The position numbers and the translations under genes were made by a program. Of a stretch of DNA of 64,000 bases, positions 1 to 10,659 are shown piece by piece. The notes beneath the pieces were generated by a model. It ran no database searches. It saw nothing but the letters and a program-made list of their open reading frames with translations, and had not been told where the DNA came from. The stretch lies in assembly GCF_036711975.1 (NCBI RefSeq), contig NC_091970.1, positions 4,471,501-4,535,500 on the forward strand. The letters run 5' to 3'. Position 1 is the stretch's first letter, and every line of letters starts with the position of its first letter. This stretch comes from Onthophagus taurus. Its lineage: Eukaryota; Arthropoda; Insecta; Coleoptera; Scarabaeidae.

Positions 1-899
1 TTTCCTTTTTTCTTCTTTTGGGAGGTACGGTTAAGCCGACGTTTGTACTGTTAAAGGCCTTAAAATAACAAGTGCACGCCCGAGTGCCCCTCTGACTCAA
101 CAACCTCGACCCGTTCTTTGTCAATAAATGAAAAGAAATCGCAAAAAAGGGCCATCGTTAAATCCTCAAAAAGTTTCGAATTACTCTTGATAAATTTTTT
201 ATACTAATTCTAATTACATAAATTCAAATCCTCTTTTCTTTTAACAAGACTCGTTTCTCGGAAGGGATTGAACCCATTTAAGGAATTCCTTAAAAATAAA
301 AACAAATTAGTAGCTTATGACGATTGGAAATTAACACTTACCTATTATAAATCATAACAACTCACGATATTGAAGACAGTACACTAAAACACATCTAAAT
401 ATTGCACTAAATAAATAGAGATTCTAACGCCTTTTTTAGAAATGTCACAACAATAAAAATCATTGATGTTGTTACAAAATAGTACGAATTTTGTGAAATT
501 AAAAAATTAATTAATTAAAAATAAACATTTTTAAAGTGATTTTTAACTTATTGTTAGTAATAAATAATAAATACTTTTTTTTATTACAACTTCACATCAA
601 TTACGACGCCATCTTTCGATTTTCAATTAAGTCATTCTGTAGTTAGTTGTCATTCAGTTAACCTGAAATAATTAAAATTAATAATTTGTGTAAAAAATCG
701 TTTCTTATCGCGATTTTTAAATCGAAACTAAGCGTAAAAATCTCAACACGCCGTTAATAAGTTGATTCAAAGGTACAAATTATATAATATCCTTTTCCCT
801 TAGAACTCGAATAAATCTCTATTTTAGGTGAAATAACATGACATATTATATGACATAAATAACATTTTAAATGTGAAATTAGCTGAAGATATTTAAAAA
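1..899. other. AT-rich intergenic DNA, no gene seen
   Basis: No open frame with coding character and no RNA gene is visible. The stretch is A/T homopolymer-rich and contains one AT-flanked ACGCCATCT motif near 607-615, a near match to the AGATGGCGC-type motif that recurs through the window. Confidence 0.6.
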
Positions 900-1305
900 A
901 AATTTAACCTAACTTTATTTATTGACGAAACCGCTTTTAACGACATTTTAGATCAAAAAATAATCTTCATAAAAATATTGCAAATTAAATATGAAAAATA
1001 ATAAATTTAAATAAAATTTTTTGTTAAATTATTTTAAGTTGGAAATAAATGAAAAAAAATAAAATGTCATTGTCAAGGTGACATCCAACATCAAATTTAA
1101 TTAATTATCTTTTTGTGCGATTTTCCGAGCATTTGGGTCGTTAAAATTAGTTCTAATTGATTGAGATAACCTTTTACACGATAACTTTATGGTTATAAGA
1201 AAAAAATGATGCATTTCAAAGCATTAAAATATTCTATAATTTCGCAAAGCGTTTCGTTATAATTTTGAGGTTATTTTTGTTATTTACGATTAGAAAGAGA
1301 TTGAT
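900..1305 (-). repeat. Left arm of a ~400-bp inverted repeat
   Basis: Read on the minus strand, this segment matches the plus strand at about 3425-3822 almost throughout, with many small differences. Shared landmarks are the block around AATAAATAAAGTTAGGTTAA, a TTATCTCAATCAATTAG block and a GAAATGC/CATCATTT block. The two arms flank the small gene at 2241-2576. No transposase is visible. It may be the terminal repeats of one element or two separate insertions of one repeat family. Confidence 0.75.
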
Positions 1306-1482
1306 TAAAAGAGAAAAATTTATTTCATCAACTTTATTTAATTCAAATTACGAACACAAATACAAAAAAAAACTTAATTAAAAAAGGTTAATAATAATAA
1401 TCTAATGAGATACAAAATGGGATTAATAATGATCTTACATCCTAAGACAAGAATTAAATCTAAGCTTAACTACGAAATCATG

Positions 1483-2153
1483 TAAAGCTGATATCACAAA
1501 AACGATTTAAAATTTCTTTTTACAAGACACTTTTTTTACGATAAAAGATAATCACATTGCTTAAATCGAGCATAAAATAATGAAGTGATTTTAAAAAAAC
1601 GTGCTTGTGTAAAAAACATTTAAATTAAAACGTGCGTTGTTACAATAATAATTAAAATACGAGTGCAAAAGTGATTACTAATTAAATTTAAGCATGCATA
1701 TTTACACAAATAAGATTTTTAGAAATTGACACATTCGGCCTTTGATTTTTTAGATGTAAACCACATCAAATCAATCTAAATTTATCTAATTTTAATTAAA
1801 GCTAATTTTAATCACAAAAAAATTGTTAATCCTATTAAAGCTGTGGGTATTAAAGCTTGAGCAAGTTTTAGATGTGTGCTAAAATATTTACATTAAGCGT
1901 TTTAATGTGCGATTAACCGATTAATTCTAATTAATATTATTTAAAGCAGATAATAAACGTAGCGCTGATTAATTTTTTTTCTATTGCACTTAAACTTAAA
2001 AAGAATTATCACAAATCATCAAAGTATCACAATTATCTTTTTTAAATCAATTTTTCTTATTTAATGGAAGCATTTTATATTGCAAAATAATCACAGATAA
2101 AAAATTACTTCTATAACCTAACGTAATTCTTTTGAATCATTAACTATATCACA
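1483..2153 (-). promoter_or_regulatory. Cluster of Brd-box and K-box motifs downstream of the 2241-2576 gene (likely 3' UTR)
   Basis: In the sense of the upstream minus-strand gene there are four AGCTTTA (Brd box) motifs, at 1483-1489, 1797-1803, 1836-1842 and 1851-1857. There are seven TGTGAT (K box) motifs, at 1493-1498, 1551-1556, 1811-1816, 2008-2013, 2026-2031, 2090-2095 and 2148-2153. I found none in the opposite orientation in the same stretch. In Drosophila these heptamer/hexamer motifs mark 3' UTRs of Bearded and E(spl)-Complex transcripts and are microRNA target sites. That this stretch is transcribed is inferred. Confidence 0.7.
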
Positions 2154-2240
2154 GCGACTTCTTTAATTTTAACTTTACCTTTATATTTACACGTTAAATA
2201 TTAACTAAATTTATATACAAGATTCTTATTATTACCAATT

Positions 2241-2576
2241 TTAGCAATCCTTTTTTTCGTTGGCGATGTTATCGTTGATTTCGTTGTCCCTAACCGGGTT
2301 GTCCTCCAATAAAAGCGTCATTAAAGGCAATTTATTGATGGAGAGATGTTCGAATTTCGACCAATACTTATTCAAATTAATCTTGGCCGAGTTAACCACA
2401 ACTCTTGATAGTTTCGGTTTCATTTGCTGCAAATAAAACGGAATGATTACGAAATATTTACTTTAAAATCAAATTTTTTAACTAACCTGTTTGAGTTTCC
2501 TCCACGGTGAAGTTGGAGTTGTACCGAAATCCAAAACAACCACTTCTGGGGTTGCAACTTCGTTGACGAAACACAT
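2241..2576 (-). CDS. Small two-exon protein, probable Bearded-family (E(spl)-Complex) member
   Basis: Exon 1 is 2487-2576 and exon 2 is 2241-2426. The phase-0 intron (2427-2486) has a GTTAGT donor and a TTTGCAG acceptor. The product is 91 aa. Around residues 25-40 it has a basic stretch (WRKLKQ..KPKLSRVV) that could form an amphipathic helix. The C-terminus is acidic/polar and contains NDNIANE. Bearded-family Notch antagonists have a short N-terminal basic amphipathic helix and a NxANE motif, so the match is suggestive but weak. The stronger evidence is the dense Brd/K-box cluster downstream and the nearby E(spl)-type bHLH gene. The longer C-terminal Bearded motifs are not evident, so it resembles the short Brd class. 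An intron is unusual, because the Drosophila relatives are mostly intronless. A TATA box lies upstream. It could instead be an unrelated small protein. Confidence 0.6.
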
Positions 2577-2690
2577 TTTTAATAACTTTGTTATTGTAAA
2601 ATTCTCGTTTACGAAGAAATCGTGAAGCGCGACGACCGTATGCTAAGGTGGTCTAAACGCGAAGTGTGCCCTCGAAGGAAACAGGTACGA

Positions 2691-2698
2691 GTTTTATA
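2691..2698 (-). promoter_or_regulatory. TATA box of the Bearded-like gene
   Basis: TATAAAAC on the minus strand, about 115 bases upstream of the ATG at 2576. Expected initiation is around 2665. Confidence 0.55.
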
Positions 2699-2822
2699 CC
2701 GAGAAGGGGATCCACTACCTGATTCCGTTTTTGGATTTCTGTTGGCGTATGCGCCGTACGCGCTAAAAGCGAGCCCAACACGCGTTTGGCTCGCGCAGGA
2801 TCACCTCCAACTACAACGATAA

Positions 2823-3424
2823 CTCTGCGTACAAAGAAGATTTCTTTGTCTTCCTTACTATCTACTTTTATTATTAATTTTGAAATGTCAAAATGACGTT
2901 TGTTTGGTTAAAAATCACTAAACATTACAAAATTATTTGTGTTGGTAACAATTTTTTTTGCCAATCAATTTTTGATTAAAAATTTTAACACTACAACAAA
3001 ACTAGAATAATAATAATAAAAAGACTTTGATCACTTAGTTTGACTTGACTTTTTCATAACTAACCTTGTAATTTCATCGAAACTTTAAAGAAAAATATGT
3101 TGGGTTAAATGCCAAAGTGACAACGATGTCTTTAATGTATACATTAAATGCCAACCTAAAATAATGTAATAAAAAATTAAACTTAAAAAGTTTATTTAAA
3201 TTTGAGGGCTTATTTTAAATATTTAATTAGCGATAATTTTATGATTATTTTTTGATCTAAATATCGACTAAAAGCGGTTCCGTCAATAAATAAAGTTAGG
3301 TTAATTTTTTAACGCATCACCTTATTTTTCACTTCTTTTTCTTTAATATTCTAAAGAAAAACAAAATGCGGAAGAATTTCGAAAGAAAGAAAGTATAGAA
3401 TGCGAATCTTTTTACCTTAAATTA
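2823..3424. repeat. AT-rich DNA with a partial copy of the inverted-repeat family
   Basis: About 3190-3310 (the GATCTAAATATCG...GTCAATAAATAAAGTTAGG block) repeats the end of the 3425-3822 arm in direct orientation and the 900-975 segment in inverted orientation. No gene was seen here. Confidence 0.55.
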
Positions 3425-3822
3425 TATCTCTGTTTTTTTAATCATAAATAATAAACATAACTTCAAAATTTCAACAAAACGCTTCAAATGCATCATTTTC
3501 TTCTTATAACTATAAAGTTATCGTGTAATGGGGTTATCTCAATCAATTAGATTAATTTAAAGCCTGAAATGCTCGGAAAATCAAAAAGATAATTAAATAA
3601 TTAAATTTGAGGTTGGATATCAATTTGGTAATGACATCTTTAATTTTTCAATTTATTCAAATAATTTAAGAAAAAATGTTATTTAAATTTATTATTTTTA
3701 ATGTTTGACAACGAATGATATTAAGCGGTTTAATTTGCAATATTTTTACGATGATTATTATTTGATCCAAAATATCGGTTAAAAGCGATAGTTTCGTCAA
3801 TAAATAAAGTTATATTAATTTT
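3425..3822 (+). repeat. Right arm of the ~400-bp inverted repeat
   Basis: Plus-strand counterpart of 900-1305. The right end abuts the inverted-repeat element beginning at 3828, so that element may have inserted into or next to this repeat. Confidence 0.75.
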
Positions 3823-3827
3823 TTTTT

Positions 3828-4605
3828 GGCCCGGTATATTCATCTGCCAGTAAACTATCAAGTAAGTAGTTGTCGGTTATATTTACTGGTAAGATTAATA
3901 GGGAACTTTCCATTTTTATTTTGTATCTATAATAGCATTTAGTTATATCTCAAAAGACTATTCCCCCAGTATAATTCCTTAGAAATAATTAATACATTGG
4001 TAAAAAAGTATTAAAGTTTCGCGCGTTCCAAAAGCATTTCAAACGACGTCCAAAGATTTATATTTGGATGTCTTTTATTATTTAATTATTTTAAGATGTA
4101 TATTATTTTAATTAAAGATATTTAATTTCCAATCTACTAAGTTATTTATACTTATTTGTTTTAACACCACGAATTTCTCCAAGGGACAAACTGTCACAGT
4201 TTTTTAAAAAATTTGCTAGCAAACCAATCAAACATCAACAAAGGGCAGATTGTCAGATTGGCCTTTAAAATATCCTTCTTCAGTCATAGTAAGTATGGTA
4301 TTTATACAATTTGTTGAGCTAAATACAGATTACAACGAACTCCAGAAGATAATTAGAGATTATTTTATTAGTTATTATTATTCAAGCGAAAACGGTTAAA
4401 AAATTCTACATTGTCTGTCATTTAATCTGGCATATAAATCTTTACTGATAAGAATTTTCCGCAAGTAAATTAACACTCTGGTAGTTACCATTAACGGACA
4501 AATTAACTTTACCAGGAGGTGAATATACAATTATTCTTACAAGTAAGTCTTATTCTTTCAAGTAACACTAACAGACACTTTACTTGGAGATGAATATACC
4601 GGGCC
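3828..4605. mobile_element. Non-autonomous inverted-repeat element (MITE-like), 778 bp
   Basis: It begins GGCCCGGTATATTCATCT and ends with the exact reverse complement, AGATGAATATACCGGGCC, so the termini are perfect 18-bp inverted repeats. Similarity continues inward more weakly (GTAAACT.. against ..TTTACTT). There is no transposase frame inside. A clear target-site duplication is not evident: the left flank is a T-run and the right flank is TTAATAATA. Superfamily is not assigned. Confidence 0.8.
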
Positions 4606-5191
4606 TTAATAATAATTCTAATCAAATTCTAATATAATATCTAGTTAATTTCGCGTTTAAGAATCGTCAAAATTTTATCTGTCAACTTTCATTTTTGTAC
4701 GTCAATTTAAACTTAAGTAAAAACCGAGATACAAACTCTCCCATGATCGAAACGATAACGACCGTATCGAAGAAAATCTCTCCTTTGAGAGTTAAAGACC
4801 GTCCGCGGTAAGAACAAGAACTCGAATTGGACATTACCCGCTCTAAGGAAGCGGTAATGAAGACTCTAAACCCGATTTTCTTCATCCGAGACGTTTCAAT
4901 CGATTACGACTCGCTTCTAAACGACCCTTTTTTTCTTTTACATTAAACATTAACTGTACGCAATTTCCGTTTTAGAATTGTTTTTGAAACTTTGGAAAAA
5001 ATGTAATAAAAAAGGAGGATTGAATCAAAAAAAAAAAAAGCGGTCGGTAATAAGCCTCTGTTGTTGGGTTTCTTCTTCTTCTTCTTCTCCTCCGGCGTCG
5101 TCACCGCTTTGGCACCCTCCTGGCACACGTGTGACGCCGAGTGCGTCACGAAGGACGTACGTACGGCCAACGACGAAGAGTGGTTGAGGAC

Positions 5192-5958
5192 CAGGTGCTG
5201 ATCCACTGTGGGAAAACGACTCAGAGCAAAGTTCCCAGGCTCGGAAGATACCGAGCACCTGCCACCCTACGGATTTCTCGCATAACAGTACAGAACCGTT
5301 TTCGGTGGAATCGCGTCTCTGCGGTGGTGGTAGAAAGTGGTTGAAGGAAGATATTAACGATTCAAAAAATCTTTTTTTGGGGAGCAAAAATCCCTCATCC
5401 CGTGTTTGTGATACAGGTGGTAAACACAAAGAACCCGAGGGAACAGGTTAATTTCCTTTATGTTTATGTGGGAACCATCCGGGAGATGAGGGTTGAATCG
5501 TTCACAAAAAATCACCCCCAACTGAGTTTGAAACAACCTCTTTTATTACAATAAATGTTAAAAAAATTATTTATAAAAATACAAGGATGATGAGAAAGAC
5601 GGTAAAGCTCTCGCGAACTCACCGAAGAAGTGATTGTGGTTATTTCGCACCTGCCTCAAGTTCCCACGATCGTTTGTGCAAGAGCAAACAAGTCAGCGCG
5701 CGTCCTCGCGGGCGCCTCACCTTCTTCTTCTTATTCTTTTTGTTCTTATTTTTTTGCATACACGCGCGACATCGTTTCCGCTATATCAAATAAATTTTAA
5801 TTTCAAATATTGTAATAAAAAAAGAGGAAGAAAAAAAGTTTAAAATGACAATAAATTGAGATTAAAAAATCGAGCAGAGCGACCCGTAACCCGGTAGCTT
5901 AATTATTGTGGGGCCCCGTTGATTAACGTTTCAAAAACACCTGTCAGATTTTCTCACG
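5192..5958. promoter_or_regulatory. GC-rich island with Su(H) sites and proneural E-boxes
   Basis: Su(H)-type sites (YGTGDGAA) are at 5207-5214 (TGTGGGAA), 5467-5474 (TGTGGGAA), 5661-5668 (minus, CGTGGGAA) and 5951-5958 (minus, CGTGAGAA). E-boxes of proneural type are at 5192-5197 (CAGGTG), 5255-5262 (minus, GCAGGTGC), 5647-5654 (minus, GCAGGTGC) and 5938-5944 (minus, ACAGGTG). A CACGTG box, a possible Hairy/E(spl)-type site, sits just upstream near 5126. Su(H) plus proneural pairing is the established input code of E(spl)/Bearded genes, so this is a likely enhancer. Open frames here are low-complexity and I do not regard them as genes. Confidence 0.55.
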
Positions 5959-6566
5959 GGTCTCCTGAGAGCTTCGACGGCGACGGCGACGAAAGAGGAG
6001 AAGAAGAAGAACGAACCCACCTACGGACGTCGAAGAAACCGCTAAATATGGAAGAAATCACCTCCGAGTTCTCCTTTTTTTATTTCTTTTATAATTTACA
6101 TTGACCCTTTATTTATTCTTTTTCACTCTTCGTTTAAAAATCGTTCCATTTTTTGCGACGTCATTAAACGAAGAGTAAATTGCGGACGAAATTTTAATCG
6201 TTTACGCGGATCTCATTAAAATCGTTCTTGAATGGAAATGAAAAAAAAATTGACTCACATTTATAAATAAATTTATTTTTTAATCCAAAGTAAATCGCCA
6301 ACACAAAATTCACAAAACGAAACTAACTCATCGTGGTTGATTAAACGCTGTGATGCTTTTCGCGCCGAATTTTATCGCCAACTAAACCTCGGGATTCTTC
6401 CTTCTTCCGGGTTAGAATTGTACAATACCCGGAAGCTTGAATTAAATCAAAAGGGGAAGTAACGGCGACCAATAAGGGCCCGGGAACAATTATCTATATG
6501 TCGAAGGGGGATTTTTAATCGAGGGGAGAAGCCCTTTTTTGTTTGTTTGCACAAAACTAGCCAGAA
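5959..6566. other. Intergenic DNA, no gene seen
   Basis: Mixed-composition sequence after the GC-rich island. No spliced or unspliced coding potential or RNA gene was recognised. Confidence 0.4.
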
Positions 6567-7170
6567 AAAAATTTATATCTCAAGAACTAAGAGATTTTTC
6601 AAATTTGATTAATTTTTTGAAAAGAGAACATTTTTATTACTAATTGGTGATAGCACCATAAACATTTTCCAAAAAATCGGTGTTTTACAGATTTTTAAAG
6701 TTAACTTAAAAATCGTAACAAGACATTAATTTGGGATATATTAAAGAGTTTATATCTCAAGAAGAAAAAGAGATTTTTCAAAACTATCAATCAGTTATTG
6801 AAAAGGGGACACTTATTGTTAATCAGTTAATAGAAAAACCTTAAAAAACCATTAATTTAGGTTAACTTAATAAATGTTTATCCCAAGAACTCAGAGATTT
6901 TTCAAATCTGTTTAATTTACTGAAAGTATCCCCTACTTTAATAATTGTTAATTGGTGATCCATAATTTCATACAGATTTTCCAATAAATCGATTTTTCAC
7001 GAATTTTTAAAGTTAACATAAAAAGCATAAAACACATGAATTTGGGGTAAATTAAAGAATGTATATCTCAAGAACAAACAGAGATTTTTCAAATCTGATT
7101 AATTCATTGAAATTGAAGGTGACACTTTCATAATGAATTGGTGACAATTTCACAAAAATTTTCCAAGAAA
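6567..7170 (+). repeat. Degenerate tandem repeat, four copies
   Basis: Four diverged units of roughly 125-185 bp begin near 6576, 6752, 6876 and 7062. Each carries an ATATCTCAAGAA...AGAGATTTTTCAAA block followed by a TTGAAA...GACACTT/TAATTGGTGA block. No coding potential was seen. Confidence 0.75.
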
Positions 7171-7439
7171 TTGATTTTTAATAAATTCTTTTCCTGACAA
7201 AGAACTTTCTCAAATTGTTATTTATCACCATACCCAATCAATTCACTTCCCTATTTTACCTCCACGGCGTTTTTGTATTAATTACGATTTAATACCCGAT
7301 TTTGTTGACATTTTAAAGCGGCCATAAATCATTAATTTATTTGTGTCAAAAAAGTTTCAAAAATATCGCATAAGCGGGGATAATTAATAATATAAAAAAA
7401 AATTTGTGGTAAAATGAATCTTGTAAAATCCGGTTCTGT

Positions 7440-7810
7440 ATAATCAAGCGGAGGAGGCCGCGTGCCAATCTCCCCTACCCCTTCGCCATCTATACCCGGA
7501 CCGCACGCCGCAACAATCGAGCACGCTTTGGAATAGTAACTCGGACTGCGCGATTAAAGAGCGAGAGAGAGATGGCGCTATTACGTAAGCTTCCTTTACG
7601 CATAGATTCTTGTGTGAGAGGGGGCGAAATAATGGATGGGAGAGAGAAGGATGGGGTTGGTTGGACCGCGCGTCGCGCGCGCGCTCTCTGCCGCCGTTTT
7701 GGGAAGCTCCGTTCGTCGGCGTTCCCACGCTTCTGTGATGGCATGCGGGGTGCCGCCACAGTCGCGCTACCGCGTGCGGCTCGCACCTGCCCGACGCGAA
7801 CACGTGCTAA
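7440..7810. promoter_or_regulatory. GC-rich island with a Su(H) site, an E-box and a CTCF-like motif
   Basis: This island sits in AT-rich surroundings. It contains AGATGGCGC at 7570-7578, a minus-strand Su(H) site CGTGGGAA at 7722-7729 and a minus-strand E-box GCAGGTGC at 7783-7790. Overlapping open frames on both strands arise from the high GC content and have no recognisable domains. It is a probable regulatory island. Confidence 0.4.
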
Positions 7811-8660
7811 CTTGATTCTTTCATAACTTTTACAGAGACGTATTTAAAAAAATGTTAACCAAATAAAAAAAAAAATAATTAATTAAATTTTAATACCAAA
7901 TCAAATTTATTATTTATAACTAAAATTTTATTTGGAAATAAAATTTTTTTGAATCCGCCCCTGTCGAGTGTAGTCCGAGGTTCGAGTTACACCTACTAAT
8001 TTTATCTTCTCCTTAATCGGTTTCTCTCTCTCACTCGCTTAAGATATACCGCCTAAACGTCCCTTTGTGTCTTTGTAACCGAATAAGGTCAGATCACGAA
8101 CCAACCTAAAAAAAAAATTTTTTTTTAAATCTTTCCCATTAAAAAATTCCTCACGATTTTTTTTCTAACCGACTTAATTTTAAATCATACTTAAATAAAA
8201 CTATTTTGAATATCTTATTTTCCCGCTTATTATTCATAAAGCGTCATCGCGGGTTGCATTGAAAATGGAATTAAAACCGTTGTCCGACGTGTCCTTCGAA
8301 GGACACGCATAGTTGCCCGTACGCCACTGGCGGATGAGCGCCGAACGAACGCATCCCGATATAAATTTTAATAGGATCCGACTGCGACGTACAAATATGC
8401 ACCCATTGTCAAGATAAATTAATTTTGTGTTCAAGGAAACGCTTCGGAATGTCTCCTTAAAAATCGTCGAACACAACAAAAGGTGCTTAAAAAAACGAAA
8501 CGGGCAAAATGAAAATAAATGAAACGGATCAAGGATAACCGATACTTAGCGGCGGATCTCTTCTTCTTCTTCTCCTCCGGATAATTAATGCGGCAATAAT
8601 TCGCCCAGAATCCGTGAGCACGATGAGAGGCGGTCCGAGATAATTAGACTTCCGGTGAAT

Positions 8661-8682
8661 CGTGGGAACTTGTGGCAGGTGC
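8661..8682 (+). promoter_or_regulatory. Composite Su(H)-proneural module
   Basis: CGTGGGAA, then the six bases CTTGTG, then GCAGGTGC. The same layout with one base changed (spacer CTTGAG) occurs on the minus strand at 5647-5668. A third instance with the same 6-base spacing is at 5938-5958 (minus). Confidence 0.6.
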
Positions 8683-8867
8683 TACACCGGGAGATCTCGA
8701 AAAAGACCCATCTCGTACCTCTTTGCCTTTCTCTCTCTCTCTCTCTTTTTCGTTCACTCTCATCACTTTTATTTATGCATTTCAAATTAAAATTATATCT
8801 TAAAAATCATTTTTATTAAAATTAATGGGTAATATCATGTTATTTAATAATTTCGTTTTAATTGTCG

Positions 8868-9960
8868 TGTAGGAAATGAAAAATCCTTTAAAATGAATCC
8901 AAACACGATGGGGTTATCTCAACAACTCTCCGAGATACGCTTCACTTAATACACCGGAAATGATGAAAAACAAATGAAATTGTTAAGTTAAAATGATCGT
9001 ATCTCGGGTGTTTTTGAAGATAATTTAGGGGTGTTTGAGGTCGTTTTAAAGGATTTTTGATGAAGATTAAGAATTTTTGATAACATCAAATTTTTTAAAT
9101 CGATTTTAACCTAACCTCACTTTAGTTTATTTTAATTTTTTTTTATTTTTTTGATACTGCCTTATAAGGAATTAATTATAACGATTAGAAAAAGGTATTT
9201 TTTTCGCAAAAAAATAACTGAGATAGTACTATTAATTACAATTTAATTAACCGGAAGCTGATAATAAGAATATTAATTTCAACTTGGTTTTCTTGTATAA
9301 AATTAAAAATCCTTTAAAATGAGTCCAAACACAACGAGGTTATCTCGAACACTCCCCGAGATACGCTTCATTTAATAAACCGGAAATGATTAAAAACAAA
9401 TGAAATTGTTAAGTTAAAATGATCGTATCTCGGGTGTTTTTGAAGATAATTTTACGGGTGTTTGACGTCGTTTTAAAGGATTTTTGATGAAGATTGAGAA
9501 TTTTTGATTATAACATCAAATTTTTTAAATCGATTTTAACCTAACCGCACATTAATTTATTTTAATAATTTTTTTTATTTTATTCATGCTGCCTTATAAG
9601 GAATTAATTTTAAGGATTAAAAAAAGCTAATTTTTTCAAAAAAAATAACTTAGATGTTAATTAAAATTTAATTAACCGTAAATTGATATTAACAATAATA
9701 ATTTCGACCTCATTATTTTGTAGGAAATAAACTATCCTTTAAAATGAGTCCAAACACGATGGGGTTATCTCAAAAACTCCCCGAGGTACGCTTGATTTTA
9801 TAAACCGGAAGTGTCATTTTTGACATCTTATCAAGTTAAAATGATCGTATTTTGGGTGTTTTTCAGATAATTTGGAGACCGTTTTAAACGATTTTGATGC
9901 AGATTAAGAATTTTTGATTATTACAAGTTTTTTAAATCAATTTTAACCTAACCTCACTTT
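8868..9960 (+). repeat. Three tandem ~425-bp repeats, each with an internal inverted repeat
   Basis: Units start near 8868, 9292 and 9715. Each contains CCTTTAAAATGA.TCCAAACAC, a GGGGTTATCTC-type block (GAGGTTATCTC in the middle unit), CCGAGATACGCTT, an ACCGGAA block, and then the reversed partners GATCGTATCTCGGGTGTTT and GGTGTTTGA..TCGTTTTAAAGGATTT. Each unit could therefore fold back over about 190 bp. The third unit is the most diverged. No gene was seen. Related fragments lie near 3530 and 43235-43290. Confidence 0.85.
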
Positions 9961-10560
9961 TACTTATTTAAAATTTTTTTATCAAAATAGTTGCTTCTTT
10001 TATCAAATTATTAAATGTATTAATTAAATCAATGTATTAATTTACTTATTACTTTATCATTTAAATAAAATTTTAAATAAATCTTGACGTTTAACGTGAT
10101 ATAAAAGTCAAAATTGACGTTTCAAAATTGTGGAGTTAAAATCGCGATATAATAAATAAACGATTTAATTGTTGATTAGAAAATGCTTTATTTTTGTTTT
10201 TAATTTTTAATAATAAAAAAATTATTTATAATTATTCAAAATTTACCGCCAAAAATAAGATTAGCGAATATGGCCGATTTCAAATCCACCACCTTCGAAA
10301 AAAATAACTAACAATTTTTTTTAATTAATTTCAATTATTAAAATTATTTTAGTTAATTAATAATTTAATTATTAAATCAAATCATATCATTAATAAATTT
10401 AGTTTAAATAATTAATTTTTTAATTTGACGTCGATGTTTTGACAAGTAAGGTTATGTCATTGTGTTTGTTGTTGTTGTGATGTGGTTTTCGTGGTTATTT
10501 ATGTTATAATTAAGGTAAGTTTATTAATAATAATATATTCGATACTATTTGAGACGGTCG
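9961..10560. other. AT-rich intergenic DNA
   Basis: Long A/T runs and TTAATTAA-type stretches. No gene or recognisable element was seen. Confidence 0.5.
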
Positions 10561-10659
10561 TTTTTCAAAACGATCTGAGAACACGGTACTTATCCCATGG
10601 ATAATTGCCACACGCCATCTCTCCACACACACACACACGCGCGTGAGTTCTTGCGGGCC

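Noticed and set aside
2622-2822. 66-codon plus-strand open frame
   Set aside because: It lies over the promoter of the minus-strand gene, covers its TATA box, and has no recognisable features.
4682-5537. Overlapping open frames on both strands (60-134 codons)
   Set aside because: Low-complexity (poly-Glu, poly-Lys, poly-Phe) frames caused by a GC-rich island; no splice signals or domains. The island reads better as regulatory DNA.
7444-7826. Three open frames of 84-119 codons
   Set aside because: Arg/Ala/Ser-rich on both strands at once, typical of GC-rich noncoding DNA.
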